Source: Spirochaetales bacterium
GTDB lineage: Bacteria > Spirochaetota > Spirochaetia > SZUA-6
Direction of reading: 5' to 3'
NCBI GenBank assembly: GCA_027021365.1
Contig: JALUUM010000020.1
Coordinates: 516,726-580,725 of the forward strand
DNA length: 64,000 bases
Shown here: positions 15,573-23,739 of the stretch, piece after piece
Position numbering within the stretch: the first letter of the stretch is position 1
Layout: every line of letters begins with the position of its first letter
The notes under the pieces: model-generated
Database searches by the model: none
Told to the model about the DNA's origin: nothing
What the model saw: the letters and a program-made list of their open reading frames with translations, nothing else
Program-made: the position numbers and the translations under genes

Positions 15573-16148
15573 ATGGCTAATAAAATATTACTCATGTATC
15601 TCTGCGGTATCGATGAGGCCGGAAGAGGACCGCTTGCAGGTCCCGTAGTCGCAGCATCTGTGATCCTTCCAAACAAATTCCCTAATAATATATTGAATGA
15701 TTCCAAAAAATTAACAAGGGAAAAACGGAAACATGCAGTTGAGATAATAAAATCACTCTGCATAGATTACGGAGTTGGCTGGGTATGGCCAGAGGAAATA
15801 GACAGATACAATATCCATTTTGCCACACTCCTGGCAATGAAACGAGCCTATTCCGCATTAACCATCAAACCAGATCTGGTGTTGATAGACGGGCTTTTTG
15901 CACCACCAATCAATGCTTCAGTACAGGTTCATGTAAAGGGTGATACTTACGTCCCATCTATACAGGCAGCATCCATAATAGCCAAGACTACAAGGGATCT
16001 CTGGATGGAGAGATTTTCATGGATATATACCGATTATGATTTTGATTCGAATATGGGCTATCCTACGGTGCAACATCGCAGGGTACTCGAAAAAAAAGGT
16101 CCTTCACCCATCCACAGAACGACTTACAGATTTACTGTTCCTCGATGA
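15573..16148 (+). CDS. rnhB: Ribonuclease HII
   Basis: Cleaves RNA in RNA-DNA hybrids, including single ribonucleotides in DNA. The 191-residue protein has the RNase HII motif CGIDEAGRGPLAGPV, with active-site Asp and Glu, then DSKKLTREKR, the DLVLIDG acidic strand and DYDFDSNMGYPTVQHRR near the C-terminus. The ATG at 15573 has AGGGG 12 nt upstream; a second ATG at 15594 is possible. The last 17 nt overlap the 3 prime end of bpuR on the other strand. The smc-rnhB-bpuR neighbourhood matches what I recall of Borrelia. Confidence 0.95.
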   Translation: MANKILLMYLCGIDEAGRGPLAGPVVAASVILPNKFPNNILNDSKKLTREKRKHAVEIIKSLCIDYGVGWVWPEEIDRYNIHFATLLAMKRAYSALTIKPDLVLIDGLFAPPINASVQVHVKGDTYVPSIQAASIIAKTTRDLWMERFSWIYTDYDFDSNMGYPTVQHRRVLEKKGPSPIHRTTYRFTVPR

Positions 16149-16359
16149 AGTTAACGGCTTTGTTAAGGCCTTCGATAAAGCTCTTCAAATCTTCCTTGAA
16201 TACTATAAGAGAGTGCCTTTCAAATGCACTTTCACCATTCTTCTTGCTTTCTACGATATTCAAGAAAATATCACCATGTCTGTTTTCTTTTACGTTGAAA
16301 AAATAAGTTCTTTTGCCCGAAGAAACTCTGGAAGAAAATATTTCACCCCTTAAACCCAT
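16132..16359 (-). CDS. bpuR: PUR-domain nucleic-acid-binding protein (BpuR-like)
   Basis: A 75-residue PUR-alpha-type protein (DUF3276/PUR family). The motif GKRTYFFNVKENRHGDIFLN followed by IVESKK and FERHSLIVF is nearly the same as in Borrelia BpuR, which binds both DNA and RNA, dimerises, and represses erp and its own synthesis in that organism. Whether the same targets apply here is unknown. GGAAGG precedes the ATG. It has its own promoter and converges on rnhB with a 17-nt overlap of coding ends. Confidence 0.9.
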   Translation of the reverse strand: MGLRGEIFSSRVSSGKRTYFFNVKENRHGDIFLNIVESKKNGESAFERHSLIVFKEDLKSFIEGLNKAVNFIEEQ

Positions 16360-16390
16360 TTCTCTACCTTCCTATGCGAATTGTAAGAAA

Positions 16391-16419
16391 ATTATACATG
16401 ACCTCTTTGATTTCTTCAA
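16391..16419 (-). promoter_or_regulatory. Promoter of bpuR
   Basis: On the minus strand TTGAAG (16414-16419), a 17-nt spacer and a consensus TATAAT (16391-16396) lie about 32 nt upstream of the bpuR ATG, leaving a leader of about 25 nt that includes the Shine-Dalgarno GGAAGG. Confidence 0.6.
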
Positions 16420-16432
16420 CTGCAAATTCCGG

Positions 16433-16461
16433 TTGACAAAAAATGTTTTCTTTTTTAGATT
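16433..16461 (+). promoter_or_regulatory. Promoter of tRNA-Gly
   Basis: A consensus TTGACA (16433-16438), a 17-nt spacer and TAGATT (16456-16461, four of six matches) lie upstream of the tRNA at 16503. An isolated TATACT at 16474-16479 is an alternative -10 without a clear partner. Confidence 0.45.
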
Positions 16462-16502
16462 TCACTTGAGAGTTATACTTTATCTCGGTAACACAATTGT
16501 AA

Positions 16503-16574
16503 AGCGCCCGTCGTATAATGGTTATTACCCAAGCCTTCCAAGCTTGTGATGTCGGTTCGATTCCGATCGGGCGC
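16503..16574 (+). tRNA. tRNA-Gly (anticodon TCC)
   Basis: A full cloverleaf can be drawn in 72 nt. The acceptor stem is GCGCCCG/CGGGCGC (7 of 7 pairs). The anticodon arm is CAAGC-CTTCCAA-GCTTG with anticodon TCC. The T arm is GTCGG-TTCGATT-CCGAT. The discriminator base is T and no CCA is encoded. It would read GGA (and by wobble other GGN) glycine codons. It stands alone between bpuR and the sensor-kinase gene. Confidence 0.95.
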
Positions 16575-16591
16575 TTTTTCTTTTTGTTTTA
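16567..16591 (+). terminator. Poly-T termination region after tRNA-Gly
   Basis: The acceptor-stem 3 prime strand runs directly into a T-rich stretch (CTTTTTCTTTTTGTTTT). There is no separate GC hairpin, so termination would rely on the tRNA fold plus the T tract. It also separates the tRNA from the convergent kinase gene that ends at 16600. Confidence 0.4.
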
Positions 16592-16599
16592 AATTGATG

Positions 16600-19500
16600 T
16601 CAAATTAATGAACGTATCAGAAATAGCATTTCGTCCATACTGTAGGGTTTGCCCAAGAAACGCATGTTCTCTTTTTTAACATCATTAAACAGTGAAAAAT
16701 TCTCACTATACCCTGAAACAAAAATAACTTTCAAATTGGGATAATTTATCAACAATCTCCTCACAAGTTTAGTACCATCCATTCCCGGCATGATTACATC
16801 GGTTATTAAGAGATCAAGTTTGTGCGTAGTTTCAAGTGATTCTAAAGCTTGTTGTCCGTTTGATGCCTCAATTACACGATAACCATATCTGGTCAATGTT
16901 CTGTACAGTACATTTCTCACATTCGGATCATCCTCAACGATCATTATATCAGAAATATAATCACTTCTTCTGTGCTGTAATTCAATATTTTTCTCTCTTT
17001 CCTCATGCTCGACACCTTTTATATACACTCTGCTCTCAGCAGGAAAGACAATTTCTATATCAGTGCCCTTTCCCTTTCTTGTATTTACATTTATAACACC
17101 ATTTGAGTCACTGGCTATTCTGTAGACCGTTGCAAGACCAAGACCCGTGCCCTTCCCTTTCTCCTTGGTAGAAAAAAAGGGTTCAAATACATGCTGAAGT
17201 GTCTCTTCATCCATACCTGTGCCAGAATCTCTTATTGATATTTTCACTTTATCATCATTGCTGATCTTTTCAGTTTTGATTGTCAACTTACCGCCCTCCG
17301 GCATAGCATCACTGGCATTGACTACAAGATTCATCAGCATTTGCTCGAATAGCTCCGGAGCCATCTTTACTCTGGGTAAATTAGTATCCAAAGAAAGTTC
17401 CATCTCTATGTTTTCCCGAATAATTCTTTTAAACATCTTTTCCATGTTTCTGATTATAACATTGAAATCAATATACTCAGGATTCGAATGGGAACTCCTT
17501 CTGCTGAGGTTCAACAGGCGTTTGGTAAGAGAAGCTGAACGTTCAACAATACTCTGCAATTCTTCCAGATTCTCATCTATGGGCTCATCGGTTTTTCGGG
17601 CCATCTTCATCAATTCAATATTTCCCATCATTGCAGTTAGGTAGTTATTAAAATCGTGGGCTATTCCGCCGGCAAACCTTCCGATTGCCTCCATTTTCTG
17701 AGCCTGGAGGTATCGGTGTTCAAGTTCTTTTTCACGAGTAACATTGATTCCAAGTGAGAGTGTAGCATACCTCTTGCCATTGGCATCCAGAAGAGGAATA
17801 TTTATCCATGAGACATATATTATTCCGCCATCAGCTTTTAAAACCTTTTGCGCCTTGTTAAGTGTACCTTTGCTTTCAAGGATAACTTGTTTCACGTTAG
17901 GTTCTTCGTCCTTTGGCACACAGAAATCGAATATATTTTTTCCGATGGTATCAGTTTCATCCCAGCCCGTTAATTCGTAGAAAACTTTATTTGTGGAAAC
18001 AATTCTGTAATCTAAGTCTATAACTTGAATGATGATTGGTGCATGTTCCATTATCCTTTTCAGGGTTTGCTCCTGCTGTCTCTCCTTTGTCATATCCCTT
18101 ATTATTCCTATATATCCGGATTTCTTCTCGACAGTAGTAAAAAACGGAGTGATTCCCGCAGAGAGTCTTACCAGTTTACTCTTTCCGATCCTTACAGAAA
18201 ATTCTCCCTTCCATGCACCTCTTGAAATGATTGACTTCTCTATTTTTTTGTATAACTGAAAGCTCCCCATTACTTTGAACAGAGATTCAACCCTCTTCCC
18301 AAGAATTTTGTTTCGCTCTATTTTCAGTATCCTGACAAAAGCATCATTTACGTAGTTGATTCTTCGTCTCTCATCACTGATTATCACAATCTCATCGGCT
18401 GTATTTATTGCAGCAAAGAGCTGTTGCATCTGTTTTTCAAACTTTTTCTTCTCTGTAATATCATGCATCATCGTTAGTTCCATTCTTCTTCCGTCGTCAT
18501 TTATGAGGGTATAATTCTGGATAGAGTATTCTCGTCCGGTGATGCCTATCCCTTTCGCAAATATATCGGTTCGTCCTTTACCTACCGGATTGTAACCCAG
18601 TATCTTCACTAAACTTCTGTTTGCATACTCAACCTTACCATTCTCATCTGATAGTAATACCAGCTCTTTCATCCCGTCGAACATCAATCGAAGTCGTTTT
18701 TCACTGTTTTTCAGTGCATTTGTCTTTTTTTCAAGTTGAACTTCCAGTTCTATTTTCTTTCTTTCAATCAGCATGTATGCAATTCCACTGACAAAAGTAA
18801 CGATAAGAAAGAGTACTACGGATATACCAAGGTAGAGATAATTCAATTTTAAAATGCCCAAAATACTAGCCAATGAAGTGTAGGACAAGATCTTCCAGCT
18901 ATTGTATTCTGTTAAATTTACCGTTGAGGACACCCCTATATACTTTTCATGTGAATTACCTGGACCTGCAATCAGAAAATAATCGAAATAGTTTCCTTTC
19001 TCCTGGATAGCCCTGTAGAATGTCAGAAAAGAACCTTGTCCCCTATAGGTTTCTTCGAATGCCTTTCCCTCTTCAGATTTCTTGCTGGAAAAGAGTATTA
19101 TTCCGTTACTGTCTATCACTTTTACATTGTGAAAACTTTCTTTAAGGAATCCTTTGAAATAATTCCCTATAAAACTTTCAAAATCGAGCAAAATTGCAAC
19201 AGCTCCAGCATATTTCCCTTCATTAAAAACAGGGTAATGCAATGATATGGCCTTGTAACCCTGTACTGCCATGAAAGGGCTGCTTACAATTGGTTTATGT
19301 TCCTTGGCAATAATCCTGTTATGAGCCTGGCCGGATAGATCCACACCAATCATCGGATTTTCAGGTACCGTGTAAACGAGTTTCATATCTCTTGAAACTC
19401 TTGAAATTGCCCGAAAATACGGAATTTTTTTCGTATAGAATAGCTTCAATAATTCTTTTCCTCTTTCATCGAATTGAATTATTGATTTTTCTTCCGAAAG

Positions 19501-19686
19501 CTTTTCAAGATATGAGAAATAGTATTGTACCTGTTCCTCTAGCAACCCCGTAATAGCTCGGATATGACTCGATGTTGAATCAACGTATGAGCGAACAGCT
19601 CTTTTTTTGAGATCTTCCAGGTATAGTGAGAATATTACAAAGACAAATATTATAAAAAAGAGCAGTATTGCCACATACTTTTTCAT
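16600..19686 (-). CDS. Hybrid sensor histidine kinase (Cache, three PAS, HisKA, HATPase, REC)
   Basis: A 1028-residue membrane-bound hybrid kinase. A first transmembrane helix (about 5-22) and a second (about 285-310) bracket a periplasmic Cache-type sensor domain. Three PAS domains follow at about 330-415, 425-540 and 545-660, then a HisKA dimerisation helix with the phospho-acceptor motif GGIAHDFNNYL, a HATPase domain with FEPFFSTKEKGKGTGLGLA, and a C-terminal receiver with the phosphorylated Asp in LLITDVIMPGMDG and a conserved KPYS lysine. The HDFNN form is typical of PAS-rich hybrid kinases. The ligand and output are unknown and no response regulator lies next to it. Its start overlaps the methyltransferase stop by 4 nt. 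Confidence 0.93.
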   Translation of the reverse strand: MKKYVAILLFFIIFVFVIFSLYLEDLKKRAVRSYVDSTSSHIRAITGLLEEQVQYYFSYLEKLSEEKSIIQFDERGKELLKLFYTKKIPYFRAISRVSRDMKLVYTVPENPMIGVDLSGQAHNRIIAKEHKPIVSSPFMAVQGYKAISLHYPVFNEGKYAGAVAILLDFESFIGNYFKGFLKESFHNVKVIDSNGIILFSSKKSEEGKAFEETYRGQGSFLTFYRAIQEKGNYFDYFLIAGPGNSHEKYIGVSSTVNLTEYNSWKILSYTSLASILGILKLNYLYLGISVVLFLIVTFVSGIAYMLIERKKIELEVQLEKKTNALKNSEKRLRLMFDGMKELVLLSDENGKVEYANRSLVKILGYNPVGKGRTDIFAKGIGITGREYSIQNYTLINDDGRRMELTMMHDITEKKKFEKQMQQLFAAINTADEIVIISDERRRINYVNDAFVRILKIERNKILGKRVESLFKVMGSFQLYKKIEKSIISRGAWKGEFSVRIGKSKLVRLSAGITPFFTTVEKKSGYIGIIRDMTKERQQEQTLKRIMEHAPIIIQVIDLDYRIVSTNKVFYELTGWDETDTIGKNIFDFCVPKDEEPNVKQVILESKGTLNKAQKVLKADGGIIYVSWINIPLLDANGKRYATLSLGINVTREKELEHRYLQAQKMEAIGRFAGGIAHDFNNYLTAMMGNIELMKMARKTDEPIDENLEELQSIVERSASLTKRLLNLSRRSSHSNPEYIDFNVIIRNMEKMFKRIIRENIEMELSLDTNLPRVKMAPELFEQMLMNLVVNASDAMPEGGKLTIKTEKISNDDKVKISIRDSGTGMDEETLQHVFEPFFSTKEKGKGTGLGLATVYRIASDSNGVINVNTRKGKGTDIEIVFPAESRVYIKGVEHEEREKNIELQHRRSDYISDIMIVEDDPNVRNVLYRTLTRYGYRVIEASNGQQALESLETTHKLDLLITDVIMPGMDGTKLVRRLLINYPNLKVIFVSGYSENFSLFNDVKKENMRFLGKPYSMDEMLFLIRSLI

Positions 19687-20444
19687 TCCAGTGCCTTTTT
19701 ATTGCATATGTAAAATCGAATTTTGCCACAATAATCCACATCGATAGCCCACCCTGAACTGAATGCCGATTTAATCCTTTTGTCAGCTGTTCTCGAGTCC
19801 ATTGGTCTTCCGATTATCGACTCACTTCTTCCGTTAACATTTGAATTGTAATCGGTCATAACCGTTGTCAGGCAAATACCTTTCTCCCTTATAACCCGCT
19901 CTATCTGTTTGATCGTTTTCTCCGGATAATTCAATGAATTGAAGGTAAACAACGATAGACATACATCGACAGAAGAATTCTGGAGAGGTATATGGGAAGA
20001 ATCTATATTGAAAAATGTTGAATGGATATTTGAAGAGAGTAATTTTTGAGCAAGTCGTAGCATTTCTATGGAAAAGTCGAGTCCCAGGTATATTGAAGTT
20101 TCGTCAATGAGAGAACCTACGGGAAAAGCGGTACCACAGCCAATATCCAGAATGATCTTATTTTTCAACTTCAAGATAATTGTTTCAAGCTTTTCAATGT
20201 ATAGACCCCATGAGCAATTTGAAGATTCTATAACTGAAACTATACTGCTGTCATAGCTATCAGCATGAGTATCGTATCGATTCATTATGCTTCTATCATC
20301 TTCAGTTAGCGGTATGGAATTCAAGAACTTTACTATTCGCCCTTCAACGGGGAATATGGAGCCACATCCCTTGCAGACCAATGCCTCTCCGTTTCTCTCC
20401 AGGTTTCCATTACATCTCGGACAGAGTGGCATAAACAGTTGCAT
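19683..20444 (-). CDS. SAM-dependent methyltransferase with N-terminal zinc ribbon
   Basis: Counting from the ATG at 20444, a protein of about 253 residues. An N-terminal treble-clef-like zinc ribbon (LCPRCNGNL ... LVCKGCGSIFPVEG) is followed by a class I Rossmann methyltransferase (ILDIGCGTAFPVGSL for SAM, SVDVCLSLFTFNSL for motif IV). The architecture resembles RlmA-type and UbiE/COQ5-like enzymes; the substrate is not evident. The start was chosen at 20444 because a promoter occupies the sequence upstream; readings from 20483 would begin ahead of the -35 box. It lies upstream of, and overlaps, the hybrid kinase gene. Confidence 0.82.
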   Translation of the reverse strand: MQLFMPLCPRCNGNLERNGEALVCKGCGSIFPVEGRIVKFLNSIPLTEDDRSIMNRYDTHADSYDSSIVSVIESSNCSWGLYIEKLETIILKLKNKIILDIGCGTAFPVGSLIDETSIYLGLDFSIEMLRLAQKLLSSNIHSTFFNIDSSHIPLQNSSVDVCLSLFTFNSLNYPEKTIKQIERVIREKGICLTTVMTDYNSNVNGRSESIIGRPMDSRTADKRIKSAFSSGWAIDVDYCGKIRFYICNKKALE

Positions 20445-20467
20445 AATATAGATTATGTTAATATATT
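20439..20467 (+). promoter_or_regulatory. Promoter of membrane-protein/helicase operon
   Basis: TTGCAT (20439-20444), a 17-nt spacer and TATATT (20462-20467) predict transcription from about 20474. It interlocks with the minus-strand promoter at 20452-20479, so both polymerases would compete for the same 40 nt. Confidence 0.5.
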
Positions 20468-20479
20468 TTCCTCTGTCAA
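20452..20479 (-). promoter_or_regulatory. Leaderless promoter of methyltransferase-kinase operon
   Basis: On the minus strand a consensus TTGACA (20474-20479), a 16-nt spacer and CATAAT (20452-20457) end 7 nt before the ATG at 20444. The expected first transcribed base is the start codon itself or one base upstream. No Shine-Dalgarno exists for this start. Confidence 0.55.
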
Positions 20480-20522
20480 ACATTATTGGGAAAACATTAT
20501 TGCGGAGGTTGGATTAAGAACA

Positions 20523-20996
20523 TTGTTACTAAAGAATCTATTTATAACTATACTGCTGACACTTGCACCAATTTCTGAATTGAGAGGTGGAATTCCCTTT
20601 GCAATAGGCCATTCCATCTCTCCTGTTACTGCATTTATCCTCTGCGTATCGGTAAATGCCTTGGTCGGACCACTCGTTTTTATTTTCCTGGAAACACTTC
20701 ATAAGTTACTCTACAGAATCGTTTTTTACAAAAAGATTTTTGATAGTATTGTAAAACGTGCAAGAAAGAGGGTTCAGGATAAGATAGATAGGTACGGTTA
20801 TGCCGGCCTGACAATTTTTGTTGCAATTCCGCTGCCTGTTACAGGTGCTTACACCGGTGCCATAGGAGCCTGGGTATTGGGCATGGATTATAAAAAAAGT
20901 TTCCTTGCTATTGCTATCGGTGTTGTCATTGCAGGCCTTATCGTTACCTCTGTGACATATTTTGGAATCCAAGCATTATATTTCTTTACTAAGTAA
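20523..20996 (+). CDS. Small multidrug-export-like membrane protein
   Basis: A 158-residue integral membrane protein of the Sm_multidrug_ex family (PF06695), recognised by TLAPISELRGGIPFAIGHSI in the first helix pair and FVAIPLPVTGAYTGAIGAW in the second half. About five hydrophobic segments are visible. The family name is historical and transport has not been shown for most members. The TTG at 20523 is chosen because GGAGG (20504-20508) lies upstream and the predicted promoter overlaps the earlier in-frame TTG at 20439. The spacing of 14 nt is long, so the start is uncertain. The helicase gene begins 5 nt after its stop. Confidence 0.75.
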   Translation: MLLKNLFITILLTLAPISELRGGIPFAIGHSISPVTAFILCVSVNALVGPLVFIFLETLHKLLYRIVFYKKIFDSIVKRARKRVQDKIDRYGYAGLTIFVAIPLPVTGAYTGAIGAWVLGMDYKKSFLAIAIGVVIAGLIVTSVTYFGIQALYFFTK

Positions 20997-21000
20997 AAAT

Positions 21001-23010
21001 ATGAAACAGCTTGAAAATCTTCTCAATCCAAATCAGCTTGAAGCTGTGAATAGTATTTTTGGTCCCGTGCTCGTTCTGGCTGGCGCAGGTTCAGGCAAGA
21101 CAAGGGTAATTACATACAGAACGCTTAATCTGTTGCAGAAAGGAATCGAGCCTTCTTCCATTCTATCCGTAACTTTTACCAACAAGGCAGCACGAGAAAT
21201 GAAAGAGAGAATCGCAGAAATACTGGGTAAAAGAATAAGGAATCTCAGTATATCAACCTTTCACTCATTCGGGCTCCAAGTATTGCGTGAACACGGTGAG
21301 TTGGTTGGATTAAAGAGAAACTTCAGTGTTTATGATCAAACCGATGTATTTTCCGTGTTAAAGCAGGTTGTTTCAGAATCACATATCAGATGGGATTACG
21401 ACATAGGGAAATTGTCTCAAATGATCTCGAAGGTAAAGAAGTCCTCACCTGATACCGAAAATCCAACCGATGAAGAAAATGAAGTTCTTCTAGAGCTGTA
21501 TAACGAGTATTCTGAGCATCTCCTCTCGTATAATGCAGTAGATTTTGACGACCTTATTGTAAAACCGGTAAAAATATTTGAAGAACATCCTGATGTACTT
21601 TCAATTTATCATGACAGACTCAAATTCTTCATGGTGGATGAGTTTCAGGATACTTCCGCCATGCAGTATAAACTTGTAAAACAACTGGCTTCAGAGACAA
21701 AGAACATCTGTGTTGTGGGCGATGATGATCAGTCCATATATTCGTGGAGAGGGGCACAGTACAGAAATATTCTTAACTTTGAGGTAGATTTTCCTGGAGC
21801 GAAAAAAATCAAACTGGAAGAGAACTATCGATCAACAAGAACTATCTTACAGGCAGCCAACGAACTAATAAAGAACAACACATCAAGAACTGTAAAGTTT
21901 CTGCGCTCCGTCAGGAGAGAGGATCATCCGATTGTATTACACTATCCAGAAAACGAAAGGGAAGAGGGGAAATGGATCGTAGAAAAGATACGCTCATTAT
22001 CCCTTAAGTACGCCCTCAAATTGCACGATTTTGCAGTTCTGGTCAGAACGAACAATCAGATGCGGGGTCTCGAGGAAGCATTTTTAAGAGAGAACATACC
22101 ATACCGTGTGTCAGGAGGTACAAGTTTTTTTCAAAGAAGGGAAATAAAGGATATACTTTCATATCTCAAGGTTATGGCAAATCCCGACGATGATTCCAAT
22201 CTCTTGAGAATAATAAACACTCCGCGTAGAGGTTTAGGAAGGAAAACTATCAAATCCCTTCTTGAAATTTCGGATAGAGAAAGCTGTTCAATCTATTCCT
22301 CAATTGCACTTTTGCGAAGCGGTGCGACAATGCAGCTCGATGGTAGGGTCATACCCATTCTCCTCGATTTTATTGCACTGCTGGATTACTACAGAGAAAA
22401 ATTGCTCTCAGGAAAGAAAATGTGGAAGACCCTCGAATCTCTGATCGAAAAGATAGGGTACTATGATCATCTAATAAGTGAATACAAGAAACCCCAAACT
22501 GTAAAATGGAAATATGAAAACATATTGAGTCTTGTCAGTTCTCTGCGAGAGTATGAAAAGGATCCCGATACGGTTTCTCCAGATATATATGATTACCTTT
22601 CCAAAATAACCCTCACTACCAGCGATGAAGCTGACGTAAAAAGAGATGAAAAGGTGAATATCATGACTATTCATGCGGCCAAGGGGCTTGAATTCGAAGC
22701 TGTATTCATTTCGGGTTTGGAGAAGGGAATATTACCGCATTTCAGGACAGACAAAGAGGATCTGGCTGGTATGGAAGAGGAGAGAAGACTTTTTTATGTA
22801 GCTATCACCAGGGCAAAAAAATGGTTGTACCTGACCTCCCTTAGGAAAAGACGAAAGCAAGGGAAAGAAACAGAATCAATTCCCTCTCCTTTCCTCGATG
22901 AGATACCAAAGGAATTGCTATCTCTGGAAGAATCGGAAGGACATGTTTCATCGGAAGATGCGGTGAACTATTTCGATAACATACGAAAAGTGATCGAAGC
23001 AAAAAATTAA
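21001..23010 (+). CDS. UvrD/PcrA/Rep-type DNA helicase
   Basis: A 669-residue superfamily 1A 3-to-5-prime helicase. Motifs run in the usual order: Q motif LNPNQLEAV, Walker A AGAGSGKT, TFTNKAAREM, VDEFQDTS, GDDDQSIYSWRGA, EENYRST, TIHAAKGLEFEAV and YVAITRAKK. These place it with the PcrA/UvrD/Rep group that acts in repair and replication restart; the subtype cannot be assigned by eye. The ATG at 21001 is preferred to a TTG 39 nt upstream that would overlap the preceding gene. There is no clear Shine-Dalgarno, so it is probably coupled to the gene ahead. It ends soon after motif VI, without a long C-terminal extension. Confidence 0.93.
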   Translation: MKQLENLLNPNQLEAVNSIFGPVLVLAGAGSGKTRVITYRTLNLLQKGIEPSSILSVTFTNKAAREMKERIAEILGKRIRNLSISTFHSFGLQVLREHGELVGLKRNFSVYDQTDVFSVLKQVVSESHIRWDYDIGKLSQMISKVKKSSPDTENPTDEENEVLLELYNEYSEHLLSYNAVDFDDLIVKPVKIFEEHPDVLSIYHDRLKFFMVDEFQDTSAMQYKLVKQLASETKNICVVGDDDQSIYSWRGAQYRNILNFEVDFPGAKKIKLEENYRSTRTILQAANELIKNNTSRTVKFLRSVRREDHPIVLHYPENEREEGKWIVEKIRSLSLKYALKLHDFAVLVRTNNQMRGLEEAFLRENIPYRVSGGTSFFQRREIKDILSYLKVMANPDDDSNLLRIINTPRRGLGRKTIKSLLEISDRESCSIYSSIALLRSGATMQLDGRVIPILLDFIALLDYYREKLLSGKKMWKTLESLIEKIGYYDHLISEYKKPQTVKWKYENILSLVSSLREYEKDPDTVSPDIYDYLSKITLTTSDEADVKRDEKVNIMTIHAAKGLEFEAVFISGLEKGILPHFRTDKEDLAGMEEERRLFYVAITRAKKWLYLTSLRKRRKQGKETESIPSPFLDEIPKELLSLEESEGHVSSEDAVNYFDNIRKVIEAKN

Positions 23011-23071
23011 GCTCTTTCTCACTTGTTTTTTTATCATTTATAGTGCTACATTATCAGTTGATATGGTAAAC

Positions 23072-23089
23072 AGCCATGATTCAATGGCT
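23072..23089 (+). other. Stem-loop in the leader of the outer-membrane protein gene
   Basis: AGCCAT (23072-23077) and ATGGCT (23084-23089) form a 6-bp stem with a 6-nt loop, 26 nt before the TTG start. It has no T tract, so it is not a terminator. It could be a protein-binding palindrome or an RNA structure. A weak TTGTTT-18-TACATT promoter lies at 23023-23052. Confidence 0.35.
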
Positions 23090-23114
23090 ATCATCAAATT
23101 AAGAGGAGAGGATA

Positions 23115-23729
23115 TTGGCAAACTTTATTAGGAAGGCTTTACCACTTGTTTTAACGGTTATCATAGTGTTCCTTTTTACTTCGGTAGATGTTTTTGGGCA
23201 AGACAAGGAACCAAAAGTATTACCTGTTTATTCTCTCGGAGATCAAACTTTATCTATAAACGGCGGTTTATTCGTTCCATTGTTCTTTCAGGCACTTGAC
23301 GGAACAATAAGTTCAACCAACCTTACCCCGGGAGGTATCGGTTCTCTGGAATGGAATGCTTATATAAATGCAAATGTAAAAGTCGGTCTAGAAGCGGGAG
23401 GAGTTTTTGCATTCAGTCCTAATTTCAATGTTCTTCTCATATTACCAATTACAGTAAAGGCAACATACATATTCTCATACTATCCTTTTGATTTCCCAAT
23501 ATTCCTCGGAACAGGATTGAACATAATAAAATATCAGGATCTATCACATATTGATTTTCTATTAAAACCCGGATTTTCTGTCTTCTGGAGGTATAACGCA
23601 TCCTGGTCATTTGGGCTAAACTTTGTCTACTGGTGGATATTCCAGGCTGCTACAGGAAGCCAGCCCTCAGATGAAACGAGGATGGGTAACTTTCTGGAGA
23701 TATCTCTCTCTGCACTATACCATTTTTAG
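23115..23729 (+). CDS. Predicted outer-membrane beta-barrel protein
   Basis: A 204-residue exported protein. A signal peptide (ALPLVLTVIIVFLFTSVDVFG, cleavage about residue 28) is followed by alternating amphipathic strands with many aromatic residues, ending in a typical barrel C-terminus (ISLSALYHF, final Phe). The size and pattern recall the small OmpW-like barrels of Treponema such as TP0733, by general resemblance only. It starts with TTG, supported by a strong AAGAGGAGAGG ribosome-binding site 4-6 nt upstream. The lipoprotein gene follows 10 nt after the stop, so the two are co-expressed. Confidence 0.75.
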   Translation: MANFIRKALPLVLTVIIVFLFTSVDVFGQDKEPKVLPVYSLGDQTLSINGGLFVPLFFQALDGTISSTNLTPGGIGSLEWNAYINANVKVGLEAGGVFAFSPNFNVLLILPITVKATYIFSYYPFDFPIFLGTGLNIIKYQDLSHIDFLLKPGFSVFWRYNASWSFGLNFVYWWIFQAATGSQPSDETRMGNFLEISLSALYHF

Positions 23730-23739
23730 GGAGAATCAA

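Noticed and set aside
16600..19686. Plus-strand reading frames opposite the kinase, smc, giant protein and uvrA genes
   Set aside because: They are open by composition only, lack ribosome-binding sites and show no recognisable domains.
20439..20522. In-frame TTG start and 28 extra residues for the Sm_multidrug-like gene
   Set aside because: The TTG coincides with the -35 box of the predicted promoter and has no ribosome-binding site; GGAGG lies ahead of the inner TTG at 20523. The choice remains uncertain.
23623..23739. N-terminal extension of the 23740 lipoprotein gene overlapping the barrel gene
   Set aside because: The extension has no signal peptide, overlaps coding sequence, and the ribosome-binding site AGGGAGA plus lipobox point to 23740.
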